Source: Congregibacter brevis
GTDB taxonomy: Bacteria > Pseudomonadota > Gammaproteobacteria > Pseudomonadales > Halieaceae
Direction: 5' to 3'
DNA: 64,000 bases
Assembly (NCBI RefSeq): GCF_045689245.1
Contig: NZ_CP136865.1
Span: forward strand, 3,720,001-3,784,000
Shown here: positions 33,972-42,355 of the stretch, one piece after another
How the letters are laid out: every line of letters starts with the position of its first letter
Position numbering within the stretch: the first letter of the stretch is position 1
The notes under the pieces: generated by a model
What the model was told of the DNA's origin: nothing
Database searches by the model: none
The model's input: the letters and a program-made list of their open reading frames with translations, nothing else
Translations under genes and position numbers: made by a program

Positions 33972-35291
33972 TCATACGCCGGCAACGCTGGCAGGGGCTT
34001 TTGCGTCGGGAGCTTCGGGATGCGCGTCGGCGTTGGGATTAAAGAACACCTCCTCGTCGAGCTGCTTCTCGCTCTTCGCCACGACCACAGACGCTGTGGC
34101 GTCGCCGGTTACGTTCACCATGGTTCGAACCATATCCAGAAGACGATCCACGCCGATAATCAGGGCGATGCCCTCTACGGGCAGTCCGGCCTGCTCCAAC
34201 ACCATGGCCAAAGTAATCAAGCCTACGCCGGGCACTGCCGCGGTTCCCACTGACGCCAAGGTCGCGGTTAGGATCACCGTAATATACGCAGTCATGCTGA
34301 GGTCAAAGCCGTAAACTTGAGCAATAAACACTGTCGCCACGCCCTGCATAATGGCCGTGCCGTCCATGTTGATTGTTGCACCCAAGGGTATGGTGAATCC
34401 CGCTACGGAGTTATGCACCCCAAGCTTTTTCTCAACCGTGCGTAGCGTGATGGGCAGGGTCGCTCCCGATGATGCCGTAGAAAAAGCGAAAGCCCATACA
34501 GAGCGCATTTTCTTTAACATCACCCGAGGTGGCAGCCCCGTCAAGGTTTTAAGGATCAGCCCGTAGGTCACTGTGCCGTGAAAAATCAGCAAGCCCAGCA
34601 CGGTTAGGAAGTACGCCCCAAGATCAAGGATCGCACTGAGACCCATCTCGGCGAAAAGCCGACCAAGCAGAGCAAAAACACCATAAGGTGCGAAGGCCAT
34701 CAGCACGCCGACCATCTTCATAACGATCGCTTCGAGATCGTTAAAGTAGGACGCCATTCGCTGGCCTGCTTCTCCTGCTTGAGACAGCGCATAACCAAAT
34801 AGCAGAGCAAATACGATGATTTGCAGCATCTCGCCATCCGCCATCGCCTTGATGGGATTAGCCGGGAAGATGTTCACCAGCACTTCTTTCAAGGGCGGTG
34901 GCTCCGTCGCGACAAAAGCTGCGCTGGTATCAAGCTGTACCGAGCTTCCGGGACCAATAAACACCGCGACAACCAAGGCCACAGACACCGCGATCGCGGT
35001 TGTCGCCAGATAGAAAAGCAGCGTTTTACCGGCAATCGGGCCCATCCGTGCGCTGTCACCGAGGGAGCTGGAACCACAGACCAAGGACACAAACACCAGC
35101 GGTACGACCAGCAGCTTTAAGGACGCCACGAAAATGCGGCCGATCACGTCAAACAGCCCGCCCACCAACCAATCATCGATAATGGTTTTGAGGGTGCCGT
35201 CCACGGCGCTCCCGTGTCCGATGAGATTGAGGAGGGAGCCCAGTAAAATACCTGCGGCCATACCCAGCAGAATCCGATTGGTCAGGCTCAT
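33972..35291 (-). CDS. Dicarboxylate/amino acid:cation symporter (DAACS family)
   Basis: A 439-residue inner-membrane transporter with eight hydrophobic helices and two re-entrant loops. The serine-rich hairpin motif appears as AFSTASSGATLPIT, and the NMDGTA motif as ATINMDGTAIMQG, which binds substrate and Na+ in this family. GltP, GltT and DctA belong here; sequence alone does not settle whether it carries glutamate, aspartate or C4-dicarboxylates. The ATG overlaps the stop of the upstream Kazal-like lipoprotein (ATGA), so the two are translationally coupled. Confidence 0.92.
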   Translation of the reverse strand: MSLTNRILLGMAAGILLGSLLNLIGHGSAVDGTLKTIIDDWLVGGLFDVIGRIFVASLKLLVVPLVFVSLVCGSSSLGDSARMGPIAGKTLLFYLATTAIAVSVALVVAVFIGPGSSVQLDTSAAFVATEPPPLKEVLVNIFPANPIKAMADGEMLQIIVFALLFGYALSQAGEAGQRMASYFNDLEAIVMKMVGVLMAFAPYGVFALLGRLFAEMGLSAILDLGAYFLTVLGLLIFHGTVTYGLILKTLTGLPPRVMLKKMRSVWAFAFSTASSGATLPITLRTVEKKLGVHNSVAGFTIPLGATINMDGTAIMQGVATVFIAQVYGFDLSMTAYITVILTATLASVGTAAVPGVGLITLAMVLEQAGLPVEGIALIIGVDRLLDMVRTMVNVTGDATASVVVAKSEKQLDEEVFFNPNADAHPEAPDAKAPASVAGV

Positions 35292-35560
35292 AGAGAGTTT
35301 CCTTCTTCTTCACAGGCGCCATCGACATAACTTACGACCTGGTCGTCAGCACAGGCGTTGCAGCCAGAGGCGTGGGTCGACAACTCTCCAGAGGTGCTCG
35401 TGGCACAAACCGGAGCAAAGATCATCGTGCAGACTTGCGGCCGAGGTGCTTCACAGGAGGTAACCAGCGGAGCGACAGGTTCCGCCGGCGTCGCACAACC
35501 CGTAGATACGGCGGCGACAACTGCCAGCGTTAATACACTGATAGGCGAGGAAAAACGCAT
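35288..35560 (-). CDS. Small Kazal-like lipoprotein
   Basis: A 90-residue predicted lipoprotein. The signal MRFSSPISVLTLAVVAAVST ends at Cys22 (STGC). The mature part holds six further Cys; the stretch from CTMIFAPVCATST through GCNACADD to VDGAC has the C-P-V-C...C-x2-C...G-x-C layout of Kazal-type protease-inhibitor domains. Bacterial lipoproteins with this domain are usually of unknown function. It is the first gene of the operon with the DAACS symporter, DUF2288 and the MBL hydrolase. Protease inhibition is not claimed. Confidence 0.72.
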   Translation of the reverse strand: MRFSSPISVLTLAVVAAVSTGCATPAEPVAPLVTSCEAPRPQVCTMIFAPVCATSTSGELSTHASGCNACADDQVVSYVDGACEEEGNSL

Positions 35561-35578
35561 GATTTATCCGACACTTAA

Positions 35579-35620
35579 AGGGCTGCAAGGGTAGCACCAT
35601 TGTACAAGCCTTGCAGCCCT
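35579..35620 (-). terminator. Hairpin between the pirin and Kazal-like lipoprotein genes
   Basis: AGGGCTGCAAGG at 35579-35590 and CCTTGCAGCCCT at 35609-35620 form a perfect 12-bp stem with an 18-base loop. In the minus direction it lies 20 bp after the pirin stop and is followed by only TTT, so it could stop pirin transcription weakly or act in the leader of the next gene. Confidence 0.5.
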
Positions 35621-35640
35621 GACGGCCTTCACAGGTAATA

Positions 35641-36483
35641 CTAGGCGGCGAATCGTCCGGACTGATAATCTCGGATGGCTTCCTCGATTTCGGCCTCAGT
35701 ATTCATCACAAAGGGCCCGTAGTGCACAACCCTCTCGCCAATGGGCCGACCGCGAAGAAGCAGCACACCTGCGCCATGGATGCCGCCTTTCAGCGACACC
35801 GTGTCGCCGGCACCGAACAACAACATTTGTCGCTCGCCATAGCTATTGCCGCCAAGATCAACATCGCCGTTGTATATATAGACCATCACGGATTCTTCCA
35901 GCTGCACGGCGAAAGTCAGCTCCACAGTGGGCTCTAGATTGAGATCGGCCAAAGCCGCCTGAGGAGCCAACTCACTCAAGGGACCTTCTAAGTTCGACGT
36001 TCCCGCCACATGCCAGTCCCCCGAGACTGCGGTCAAATTGAAACCCCGCCCGGCCAGATGCGCCAACTCGGTAACCGGCAAATCCCGATAACGCGGCGCC
36101 TGCATCTTCTGTGCTGCGGGTAGATTAAACCAGAGCTGAAAGCCATGAAGACCCGCGGTGTCCTGCGTGGGCATTTCAGAGTGAATAATCCCTTTACCGG
36201 CACTCATGTATTGCGCACCGCCACTTTGAATCTCACCCCGGTTGCCCAAGCTATCCTCATGAATAATACCGCCGTGCTTCATGTAGGTAAGCGTCTGCAT
36301 ACCTCGGTGAGGGTGAGGGGGAAAACCTGCGGCAAAATCTTCACGGTGCTCTGAGCGCAACTCATCAATCATGAGGATCGGATCCATGGCGGCCTTCTCA
36401 AAGCCCGCAACACGGTGAATGGCCACGCCCGCTCCGTCCATGCTCGGTTGTGCGTTAAAAACTTGCTGTATTTCGCGGTTCAT
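35641..36483 (-). CDS. Pirin-family protein (YhaK-like)
   Basis: A 280-residue bicupin. The metal-site segment of the N-terminal cupin is PPHPHRGMQTLTYM; GKGIIHSEMP follows and MLLFGAGDTVSLKG lies in the C-terminal cupin. Pirins bind Fe and some have quercetinase or redox-sensing roles. The ATG at 36481-36483 has an AGGAGG site seven bases away; the frame extends nine codons further without support. It is divergent from a LysR gene, as in E. coli yhaK/yhaJ, and the hydroquinone reductase gene follows that regulator. Confidence 0.9.
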   Translation of the reverse strand: MNREIQQVFNAQPSMDGAGVAIHRVAGFEKAAMDPILMIDELRSEHREDFAAGFPPHPHRGMQTLTYMKHGGIIHEDSLGNRGEIQSGGAQYMSAGKGIIHSEMPTQDTAGLHGFQLWFNLPAAQKMQAPRYRDLPVTELAHLAGRGFNLTAVSGDWHVAGTSNLEGPLSELAPQAALADLNLEPTVELTFAVQLEESVMVYIYNGDVDLGGNSYGERQMLLFGAGDTVSLKGGIHGAGVLLLRGRPIGERVVHYGPFVMNTEAEIEEAIRDYQSGRFAA

Positions 36484-36601
36484 AGTGACCTCCTTTATGT
36501 AACAGCTCATTGACTGGCCACCACATTAGCGCTTGTTAAATCGTAAGAATATTGCTTTATTTGGCCCATACCTTTCGATTTTTTAGATACAGGCTAGATC
36601 T
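36484..36601. promoter_or_regulatory. Divergent control region of the pirin and LysR genes
   Basis: The 118-bp AT-rich region must hold the promoters of both genes. The 12-mer TTTCGATTTTTT at 36573-36584 is repeated exactly at 37510-37521 ahead of the hydroquinone reductase gene, so it is a candidate operator of the LysR regulator. Confidence 0.4.
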
Positions 36602-37489
36602 ATGAGTCGTTCTACCTTAGAGCAGTGGAGAATGTTTCGCGCCGTCGTTGAGCATGGAGGCTTCGCGCAAGCTGCAGAGGCTATACATAAGAGCCAATCA
36701 AGCATCAACCACGCTGTACACAAACTGCAAAGTCAGCTGGACCTGCAACTGTTGGAGGTCGTGGGACGCAAGGCTCAGCTCACAGACGCGGGAGAATTGA
36801 TGCTCCGCCGCGCCGGTCAACTCATCGATCAGGCGGAACAATTGGAGACGATTGCAGCGAGTCTTTCCCAGGGTGACGAGGCTGAGCTGCGAGTTGCAGT
36901 CGACGAAATCTATTCCCAGCACTGCCTCGCGGAAGCCCTCGCTCAGTTATCCACGGAGTTCCCTAACACGCGGGTGGAGCTCGTCGAGAGTGTCTTATCC
37001 GGCGGTCCCGAACGCCTTCTGCAAGGAGAAGTAGACCTGCTCGTTGCAGGCTCCGTGCCCCCGGGCTTTTTGGGTGAGCCTCTTATGGATGTCGAATTCA
37101 TTGCGGTCTCTCACCCCGAGCATGCCCTCCATGCCGTGAAGCGCCCTCTAAACCTCCAGGACCTCGCATCGGAACGTCAAATCGTTGTTCGTGATTCGGC
37201 GACCGGGCAGCGTGTTGACTCCGGCTGGTTGGGCGCGGAGCAGCGCTGGACGGTGAGTCACGTTGCAACGTCTATTGCCATGATTAAACGCGGTATGGGT
37301 TTCGCCTGGTTACCAGTAACACGTATAAGTGATGACCTGGCTGGCGGGAGCTTGCAGGAACTGCCATTGGAACGAGGTTCGCGCCGTAAAGCCTCGCTGT
37401 TCATGACTTATGCGGATTCAGACAAAGCGGGGCCCGCAACATGCCGCCTTGGTGAACTACTCGTCGCGCAAACGAAAACTTCCAATTAG
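36602..37489 (+). CDS. LysR-family transcriptional regulator (YhaJ-like by context)
   Basis: A 295-residue regulator. The N-terminal winged helix-turn-helix (LEQWRMFRAVVEHGGFAQAA, QSSINHAVHKLQ, about 5-62) is followed by a LysR effector-binding domain (about 90-290). It lies between the divergent pirin gene and a glutathionyl-hydroquinone reductase gene. In E. coli the LysR protein YhaJ sits beside yhaK and yqjG and responds to aromatic compounds; the same layout suggests it controls its two neighbours here. The effector is unknown. Confidence 0.92.
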   Translation: MSRSTLEQWRMFRAVVEHGGFAQAAEAIHKSQSSINHAVHKLQSQLDLQLLEVVGRKAQLTDAGELMLRRAGQLIDQAEQLETIAASLSQGDEAELRVAVDEIYSQHCLAEALAQLSTEFPNTRVELVESVLSGGPERLLQGEVDLLVAGSVPPGFLGEPLMDVEFIAVSHPEHALHAVKRPLNLQDLASERQIVVRDSATGQRVDSGWLGAEQRWTVSHVATSIAMIKRGMGFAWLPVTRISDDLAGGSLQELPLERGSRRKASLFMTYADSDKAGPATCRLGELLVAQTKTSN

Positions 37490-37597
37490 TTCGAATAAAG
37501 CGAACGTTATTTCGATTTTTTGCTAATTTTCTTCCTTCTAAGTCGAACTTAATATGATCACTCTTTTAGACATCACGTAGAGATTAAGGAGTGCTTC
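37490..37597 (+). promoter_or_regulatory. Upstream region of the hydroquinone reductase gene
   Basis: It holds the second exact copy of TTTCGATTTTTT (37510-37521), the preceding imperfect palindrome CGAATAA / TTATTTCG (37492-37513), a -10-like TATGAT at 37553-37558, and an AAGGAG ribosome site six bases before the ATG at 37598. No good -35 is present, consistent with an activated promoter. Confidence 0.4.
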
Positions 37598-38572
37598 ATG
37601 GGTTTACTCGTAGACGGTGTTTGGCAGGACCGCTGGTATGACACCAGTACATCAGATGGCCGCTTTGTCCGAGAAGACGCGCAATTCCGGCATAGCATGG
37701 GCTCTCAAGATAGCGAGTTTCCGGCAGAATCAGGACGCTATCACTTGTACGTTTCTCTAGCATGCCCGTGGGCGCACCGCACGCTGATTGTGAGAAATCT
37801 GAAAGAACTGCAGTCGCATATCGATGTTTCTGTGGTGAGCCCCATTATGCTGGAGAATGGCTGGACCTTTGCCAAAGACGAGGGGAGCACGGGAGACATG
37901 GTGCAAGACAAGGCGCTGATGCATCAGATCTACAGTGCAGCGGAGTCAGGATACAGTGGGCGCGTCACCGTACCAGTGCTGTGGGACAAGCAAAGCAATC
38001 GTATCGTCAACAACGAGTCATCAGAAATCATTCGGATGCTCGGCACCGCATTTAATGAAGTCACGGGTAATACACTGGACCTTTACCCTGCCTCACTGCG
38101 GGGCTCGATTGAAAACTGGAACGATCGTATCTACCCCGCCATCAACAACGGCGTCTACCGAGCAGGATTTGCTTCAACGCAGGAAGCGTATGCTGAGGCT
38201 TACCGAGAGGTCTTTGCTGAACTGGACCACATCGAGGCTCACTTGGCGGGCAGTCGATTCCTCTGCGGCGACACCCTCACAGAAGCGGACGTTCGCTTGT
38301 TTACAACGCTGATCCGTTTTGACGCGGTGTATCACGGACACTTCAAGTGCAACCGCAACCGGCTGGAAGACTTTTCGAACATTGCGGGCTACATACGTGA
38401 GATCTACCAGCTAGAAGGCATCGCGGAGACCGTCGACTTTTATCACATTAAAACTCACTACTACGCCTCCCACGGGACCATCAATCCCACGGGCGTTGTA
38501 CCGCTGGGGCCGGACATTGACTTTGATCGCCCCCACGGTCGCGATGCCCTAGGCGTGGTCTCAGCTGCCTAA
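37598..38572 (+). CDS. yqjG: Glutathionyl-hydroquinone reductase (Xi-class GST, YqjG-like)
   Basis: A 324-residue glutathione transferase homologue. The catalytic Cys is in SLACPWAHRTLIVRN (about residues 53-67), and the VPVLWDKQSNRIVNNESSEI segment supplies the glutathione site. The C-terminal domain, about 170-320, has the RFDAVYHGHFKCNRNR segment typical of the family. Members reduce glutathionyl-hydroquinones back to hydroquinone plus glutathione disulfide, an electrophile defence step. It lies just after the LysR gene on the same strand, with its own leader. Confidence 0.93.
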   Translation: MGLLVDGVWQDRWYDTSTSDGRFVREDAQFRHSMGSQDSEFPAESGRYHLYVSLACPWAHRTLIVRNLKELQSHIDVSVVSPIMLENGWTFAKDEGSTGDMVQDKALMHQIYSAAESGYSGRVTVPVLWDKQSNRIVNNESSEIIRMLGTAFNEVTGNTLDLYPASLRGSIENWNDRIYPAINNGVYRAGFASTQEAYAEAYREVFAELDHIEAHLAGSRFLCGDTLTEADVRLFTTLIRFDAVYHGHFKCNRNRLEDFSNIAGYIREIYQLEGIAETVDFYHIKTHYYASHGTINPTGVVPLGPDIDFDRPHGRDALGVVSAA

Positions 38573-38616
38573 GCTATGGCTGGAAGTATCCACGCTCCAG
38601 CCTCTCGGCTCTCCAG

Positions 38617-39114
38617 CTACGAAAGATCTCGGGGGAATTGCCACTCAGTGAGAGTGGCGATTCCGTCCGTAACATCAGACCAGGCGCTCACAGGTAAATC
38701 GAGCTGCAGATAACCCGCCGTGGGCAAGTTATCCAGAGCCGGGCGTCCTACTAGCTGGTTGCAAAGATCCGTGAGCCCTGGGTTGTGACCCAACAAAAAG
38801 CATTCATCACTATCGCTCTGAAAGCTCTGAATCCAGGTCAACAAATCCTGAAAATCAAAGGTATATAGGGCGTCGTCAACTGCATGCTGCTGCAGCGCCA
38901 TAGCTGGCCAGCCCTGACAAAGACCTTCAAGAGTTTGCTGCGCGCGCACAGCAGAACTGCACTGTACGGGCTGAGGTTGCAACAGTTCCCCCAAAGCCCG
39001 GCCCATACGCGGCGCGTCTCGACAACCTCGCTCATTCAATTCGCGATCATGATCACTTAAGCCTGAGTCCTGCCAGCTAGATTTAGCATGACGCATAAGA
39101 TGTATTACTTTCAT
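38617..39114 (-). CDS. sixA: Phosphohistidine phosphatase SixA
   Basis: A 165-residue histidine phosphatase. The catalytic motif is LMRHAKSSW near the N-terminus (His8 region) and the second His is in LLGHNPGLTD. The length fits E. coli SixA (161). SixA removes phosphate from phosphohistidine on partners such as ArcB or the nitrogen-PTS protein NPr. The ATG at 39112-39114 has GAGAGG upstream. A small inverted repeat (38578-38584 with 38596-38602) lies between it and the convergent hydroquinone reductase gene. Confidence 0.9.
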   Translation of the reverse strand: MKVIHLMRHAKSSWQDSGLSDHDRELNERGCRDAPRMGRALGELLQPQPVQCSSAVRAQQTLEGLCQGWPAMALQQHAVDDALYTFDFQDLLTWIQSFQSDSDECFLLGHNPGLTDLCNQLVGRPALDNLPTAGYLQLDLPVSAWSDVTDGIATLTEWQFPRDLS

Positions 39115-39228
39115 CTAAGCCTCTCCAGATGATTCACAGCACGCAATTCACAAATTCGACGGCTGCGCTAGAGCGATGGGGTGAGATGGCGTTAACACGC
39201 CGATACTGATCACCCGAGCAGCATGGAT

Positions 39229-39891
39229 TTATTTCTTCAACTTGTCCAAAAGCACAGCGGCAGCTACTTCCTCATCCGGCACCACTTCCACGAGGTCAAG
39301 ATCTGCGGCTGCGATGTAGCCGCGACTGACACTCTCCCGCACTAGCCAGTTGTAAAGACCACTCCAATAGTCATGCCCCACCAGTACCAACGGACAGGGT
39401 TGAAGCTTGCCCGTTTGCACAAGCGTCAACAGTTCAAAGAGCTCGTCGATGGTACCCATACCACCCGGGTAGATAGCAAAACCCATGGCGTAGCGAATCA
39501 GCATGAACTTCCGAGTAAAGAAGTAGCGAAAGGCAATATCCGTATCAACATAGGGGTTAGCTAACTGCTCACGGGGCAAGGCGATGTTCAGACCTATGGA
39601 TCGACCGTCTCCCGCCTGCGCACCTCGGTTCCCCGCTTCCATGACACCGGGGCCGCCGCCCGTGATCACCGAAACTCCAGCTTCCGCAAGCAACTCCCCC
39701 AATGCACAGGCACTGCGATATTCCCAACTATCGGTAGCTACCCGAGCTGAGCCGAAAATACTGACCGCGGGACCGACATCGCCCAGCTCCTCAATCCCCG
39801 CCCGAAGCTCACCACTGATACGCTCGATGCGATCTTGCTCTTCTCGGCTGATACCACTGCCTGCGGCCGGCGGAATGCTTTTTGAGCTCAT
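39229..39891 (-). CDS. LOG-family protein (TIGR00730, nucleotide phosphoribohydrolase-like)
   Basis: A 220-residue Rossmann-fold protein. The family motif is YPGGMGTIDELFELLTL near residue 130, with GGGPGVMEAGNRGAQ earlier and ISIFGSAR-like VSIFGSARVAT near the start. Members (LOG in plants, PpnN in E. coli) release ribose 5-phosphate from nucleoside monophosphates; the substrate here is unknown. The open frame runs to 39996, but the ATG at 39889-39891 (MSSKSIPPAAGSG) is the sensible start. It is divergent from the msrB gene. Confidence 0.85.
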   Translation of the reverse strand: MSSKSIPPAAGSGISREEQDRIERISGELRAGIEELGDVGPAVSIFGSARVATDSWEYRSACALGELLAEAGVSVITGGGPGVMEAGNRGAQAGDGRSIGLNIALPREQLANPYVDTDIAFRYFFTRKFMLIRYAMGFAIYPGGMGTIDELFELLTLVQTGKLQPCPLVLVGHDYWSGLYNWLVRESVSRGYIAAADLDLVEVVPDEEVAAAVLLDKLKK

Positions 39892-40039
39892 CTTTAACCC
39901 TCGCTTTCGCACCAGTTTACTGTAGCAACACGGGACCGCGTAAACGCAGTTGGCTGAGTAGAGAGCGATGCAAGACAATCCATCTATCGAATCCAAACGT
40001 AAATGGAATTATTCTGGAGTGAGCGTGTCTTATTGTTTT

Positions 40040-40606
40040 ATGAAAAGACGTGAATTTTTATCGGCGATCTCGAAGGTCGCAATTGGGGCGACGGCAGCAC
40101 TGTCGGCGCCAGTAATCTGGGCCAATAGTAAGGCGAGCATGATGCTTGAAGAAATCCACTCTCAGTGGCGAGATTTTCTCCCCGAGGGTTTTACGGTCGT
40201 CAGTGCTGAAGACAAGCTAAAACTCAGTAAGGATGAGTGGCGAGAGCGCCTCGATGAACCTCTGGCTTATGACGTACTGCGCAGAGAATCCACAGAACGT
40301 CCCTTTACCAGTGCCTTGAACGACGAAAAGCGCGACGGCGTTTACGTATGTTCCGGGTGCGAGCTACCGGTGTTCACCTCGCAGATGAAATTCGACAGCG
40401 GTACGGGATGGCCCAGCTTCTTTACGACAGTTCCGGGCTCAATGGAAACCAAGAAGGATTTTAAATTGATACTCCCGCGGACGGAGTATCACTGCGCGCG
40501 CTGCGGCGGGCACCACGGCCACGTCTTTAACGACGGTCCCGCCCCCACCGGCCAGCGCTGGTGCAACAATGGTGTATCTCTACGTTTCGTCGCTAAAGCG
40601 GGCTAA
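40040..40606 (+). CDS. msrB: Tat-exported peptide methionine-(R)-S-oxide reductase (MsrB)
   Basis: A 188-residue protein. The start MKRREFLSAISKVAIGATAA is a twin-arginine signal with cleavage likely after IWA (about residue 29). The MsrB domain has both zinc CxxC pairs (YVCSGCELPVF and YHCARCGGHHGHVF), the FDSGTGWPSFF segment, and the catalytic Cys in RWCNNGVSLRF. It reduces methionine-R-sulfoxide in proteins. The ATG at 40040 is chosen because the Tat motif starts there; the open frame begins upstream at 39968. Export of MsrB suggests repair of oxidised envelope proteins, complementing cytoplasmic MsrC. Confidence 0.9.
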   Translation: MKRREFLSAISKVAIGATAALSAPVIWANSKASMMLEEIHSQWRDFLPEGFTVVSAEDKLKLSKDEWRERLDEPLAYDVLRRESTERPFTSALNDEKRDGVYVCSGCELPVFTSQMKFDSGTGWPSFFTTVPGSMETKKDFKLILPRTEYHCARCGGHHGHVFNDGPAPTGQRWCNNGVSLRFVAKAG

Positions 40607-40663
40607 AACTCCAGATCTAGTAACCAAAAATGGTAACCAGACTTTGGAAATAGCGGGTCAGAG

Positions 40664-41128
40664 CTAGTAAATCGGACGTTTGAGCTCTCGGCCCTCGTAG
40701 TCGTCACGAAGCATCAACCATCGAAAATGCAGTGCTTCACGCGCGTCCTCGGTAAGCTTGCTGGCAACAGCCTGATCGGACTGGGCAGCTCCGAGCTCGC
40801 TCAGTGAATACTGGAAACAAAGATTGGCACTCGGGACTACAGCACACTCTTCTTCGTAATCCTGGCAGGCGTTTGTCGCTCCGGAGAAATCTCCCTGAGC
40901 CACGTGGACGACGACTACAGCACCGTACTCTCGACACTGACTGCCGCCATCGCCGAACAGCATACCCTCAACACCACCGAAGCCGCCGCTCTGGGCAGCC
41001 TTCGCTGAGCTCAGCGCGGCATCATAATCACCCTGCTCAGCGTGGTAGAACGTTTGATAATCGCTGCGTCCAGCACAGGCGCTGAGCACACAGGTAGTTG
41101 CGGCCACCATCACTAATTTATCGAACAT
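40664..41128 (-). CDS. Predicted lipoprotein, Cys-containing, TPR-like
   Basis: A 154-residue predicted lipoprotein with the signal MFDKLVMVAATTCVLSAC (lipid Cys at residue 18). The mature part has four further Cys and short helices such as YHAEQGDYDAALSSAKAAQ that look like a single TPR. No family is recognised. It is convergent with msrB. Location in the envelope is inferred from the lipobox. Confidence 0.6.
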   Translation of the reverse strand: MFDKLVMVAATTCVLSACAGRSDYQTFYHAEQGDYDAALSSAKAAQSGGFGGVEGMLFGDGGSQCREYGAVVVVHVAQGDFSGATNACQDYEEECAVVPSANLCFQYSLSELGAAQSDQAVASKLTEDAREALHFRWLMLRDDYEGRELKRPIY

Positions 41129-41293
41129 ACGCTAATCCTCAAAGATTCATGACGACGATTATAACCGGCCTAGGCTAAGCTCAAACTGCTTTTCAGCTTA
41201 GTTGAGCCATTCAAGCGCCAAAGTCTGTGTTTTTCCACTATCCCTTCACTAAAAATAGCCAAAGCGTTCAAGAAATTGCGCTCTGTAGGCTCC

Positions 41294-42187
41294 CTATTGG
41301 GTTTCAGCATCGCCATCGCGGCTCAAGGCGTCGCTGATCTTGGCATTGAGGCGCTGAGCGATGATGTGCTGGGAATCAAGGTTAAGCGTCTCTGCAATGG
41401 CCTTTGCGGCGCGAGGGTAATCGCCTTGCTCATAGGCAATGAAGGCCTCAATGTAATGCCTCTGAGGCCAGTCGCCCGGGCCGAGCTTGCTTACGAACTC
41501 CCGCGCCTCTGTTGTAGCCCTCTCGTAGTCACCCAGCTCTGCATGGAAGTAGGCCGGGAAGTAGCTTAAACGCGAGGTAAAGGAAGGGTCCTGACTCTGC
41601 ATTTCACTGATCGCTTGCAAAGCCGCGGAGGGTCCATGCTTGGCATGTATCCACTCAATGTACTCGATGCGTACCGCCCACTCTCCGGGGTAGCGCTCCA
41701 GAAAGCTGCGATAGTTGCTGATAGCGAGATCCGTCAGATCGCTTCGGAAATCAGCGGGGAGACTCGCACCCGTCTCTCGCGCCGAGATAAGCCTCAGTGT
41801 CATCACATAGGGATCCAAAATCAGTCTGCCCGAAGAATCCACCTGATCTTTACCGCGTTTGATGTCAGCCTCTAAGCTGTTCCGCTCCTGTGGATCCGCC
41901 GTCATGCGCGCCAACACGCTTTTTGCGATCAAAAAACCAGAATCCTCGCGAAGGGCCTCGCGATAGAGGCGCTCGGCCTCCCCCCACCGACCGCGCTCCA
42001 GAATCTCCGCCCAACCCTGCCGATAAAGCTCAACGGCTCTCGGACGCGCTCCGCTGTAGTTGTAGTTGTCGTTGTAGCTATCGCTGCCCTTTGTCTGAGG
42101 TAAGTCCGCAGCCATCGATAACGGGAAAGTCAGTCCCAGCATACAAAACAGGATGGTTGGCGTTAGAGCATTCCAAAAGCACTGCAA
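41294..42187 (-). CDS. Exported TPR-repeat protein
   Basis: A 297-residue protein with a signal peptide (ALTPTILFCMLGLTFPLSMA, cleavage likely at residue 26). The mature part consists of helical repeats with TPR spacing: RGRWGEAERLYREALREDSG, YFHAELGDYERATTEAREF and EQGDYPRAAKAIAETLNLD. It probably acts as a periplasmic adaptor; the partner is unknown. It is divergent from tdk. The 165-bp gap to the next lipoprotein holds the inverted repeat CTAAGCT/AGCTTAG. Confidence 0.7.
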   Translation of the reverse strand: MQCFWNALTPTILFCMLGLTFPLSMAADLPQTKGSDSYNDNYNYSGARPRAVELYRQGWAEILERGRWGEAERLYREALREDSGFLIAKSVLARMTADPQERNSLEADIKRGKDQVDSSGRLILDPYVMTLRLISARETGASLPADFRSDLTDLAISNYRSFLERYPGEWAVRIEYIEWIHAKHGPSAALQAISEMQSQDPSFTSRLSYFPAYFHAELGDYERATTEAREFVSKLGPGDWPQRHYIEAFIAYEQGDYPRAAKAIAETLNLDSQHIIAQRLNAKISDALSRDGDAETQ

Positions 42188-42355
42188 TTTTGTAGTCTCC
42201 AGAAAAAGAAAATTAGATAGCTGTGTCGATGAGTATGCACACCAATCAAGCCCTTCGCCACGCAGACTATGGCATCCTTAGCGAATCGTTACCCGTTAAG
42301 CTGTCCACCAGTGCCGCGGGCTCTGTCAGTAAGCAATCAAGCCATTGGAGGCGCT

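Noticed and set aside
38578..38602. Inverted repeat between the hydroquinone reductase and sixA as a terminator
   Set aside because: The 7-bp stem has no T-run on either strand, so support is too weak to list as a terminator.
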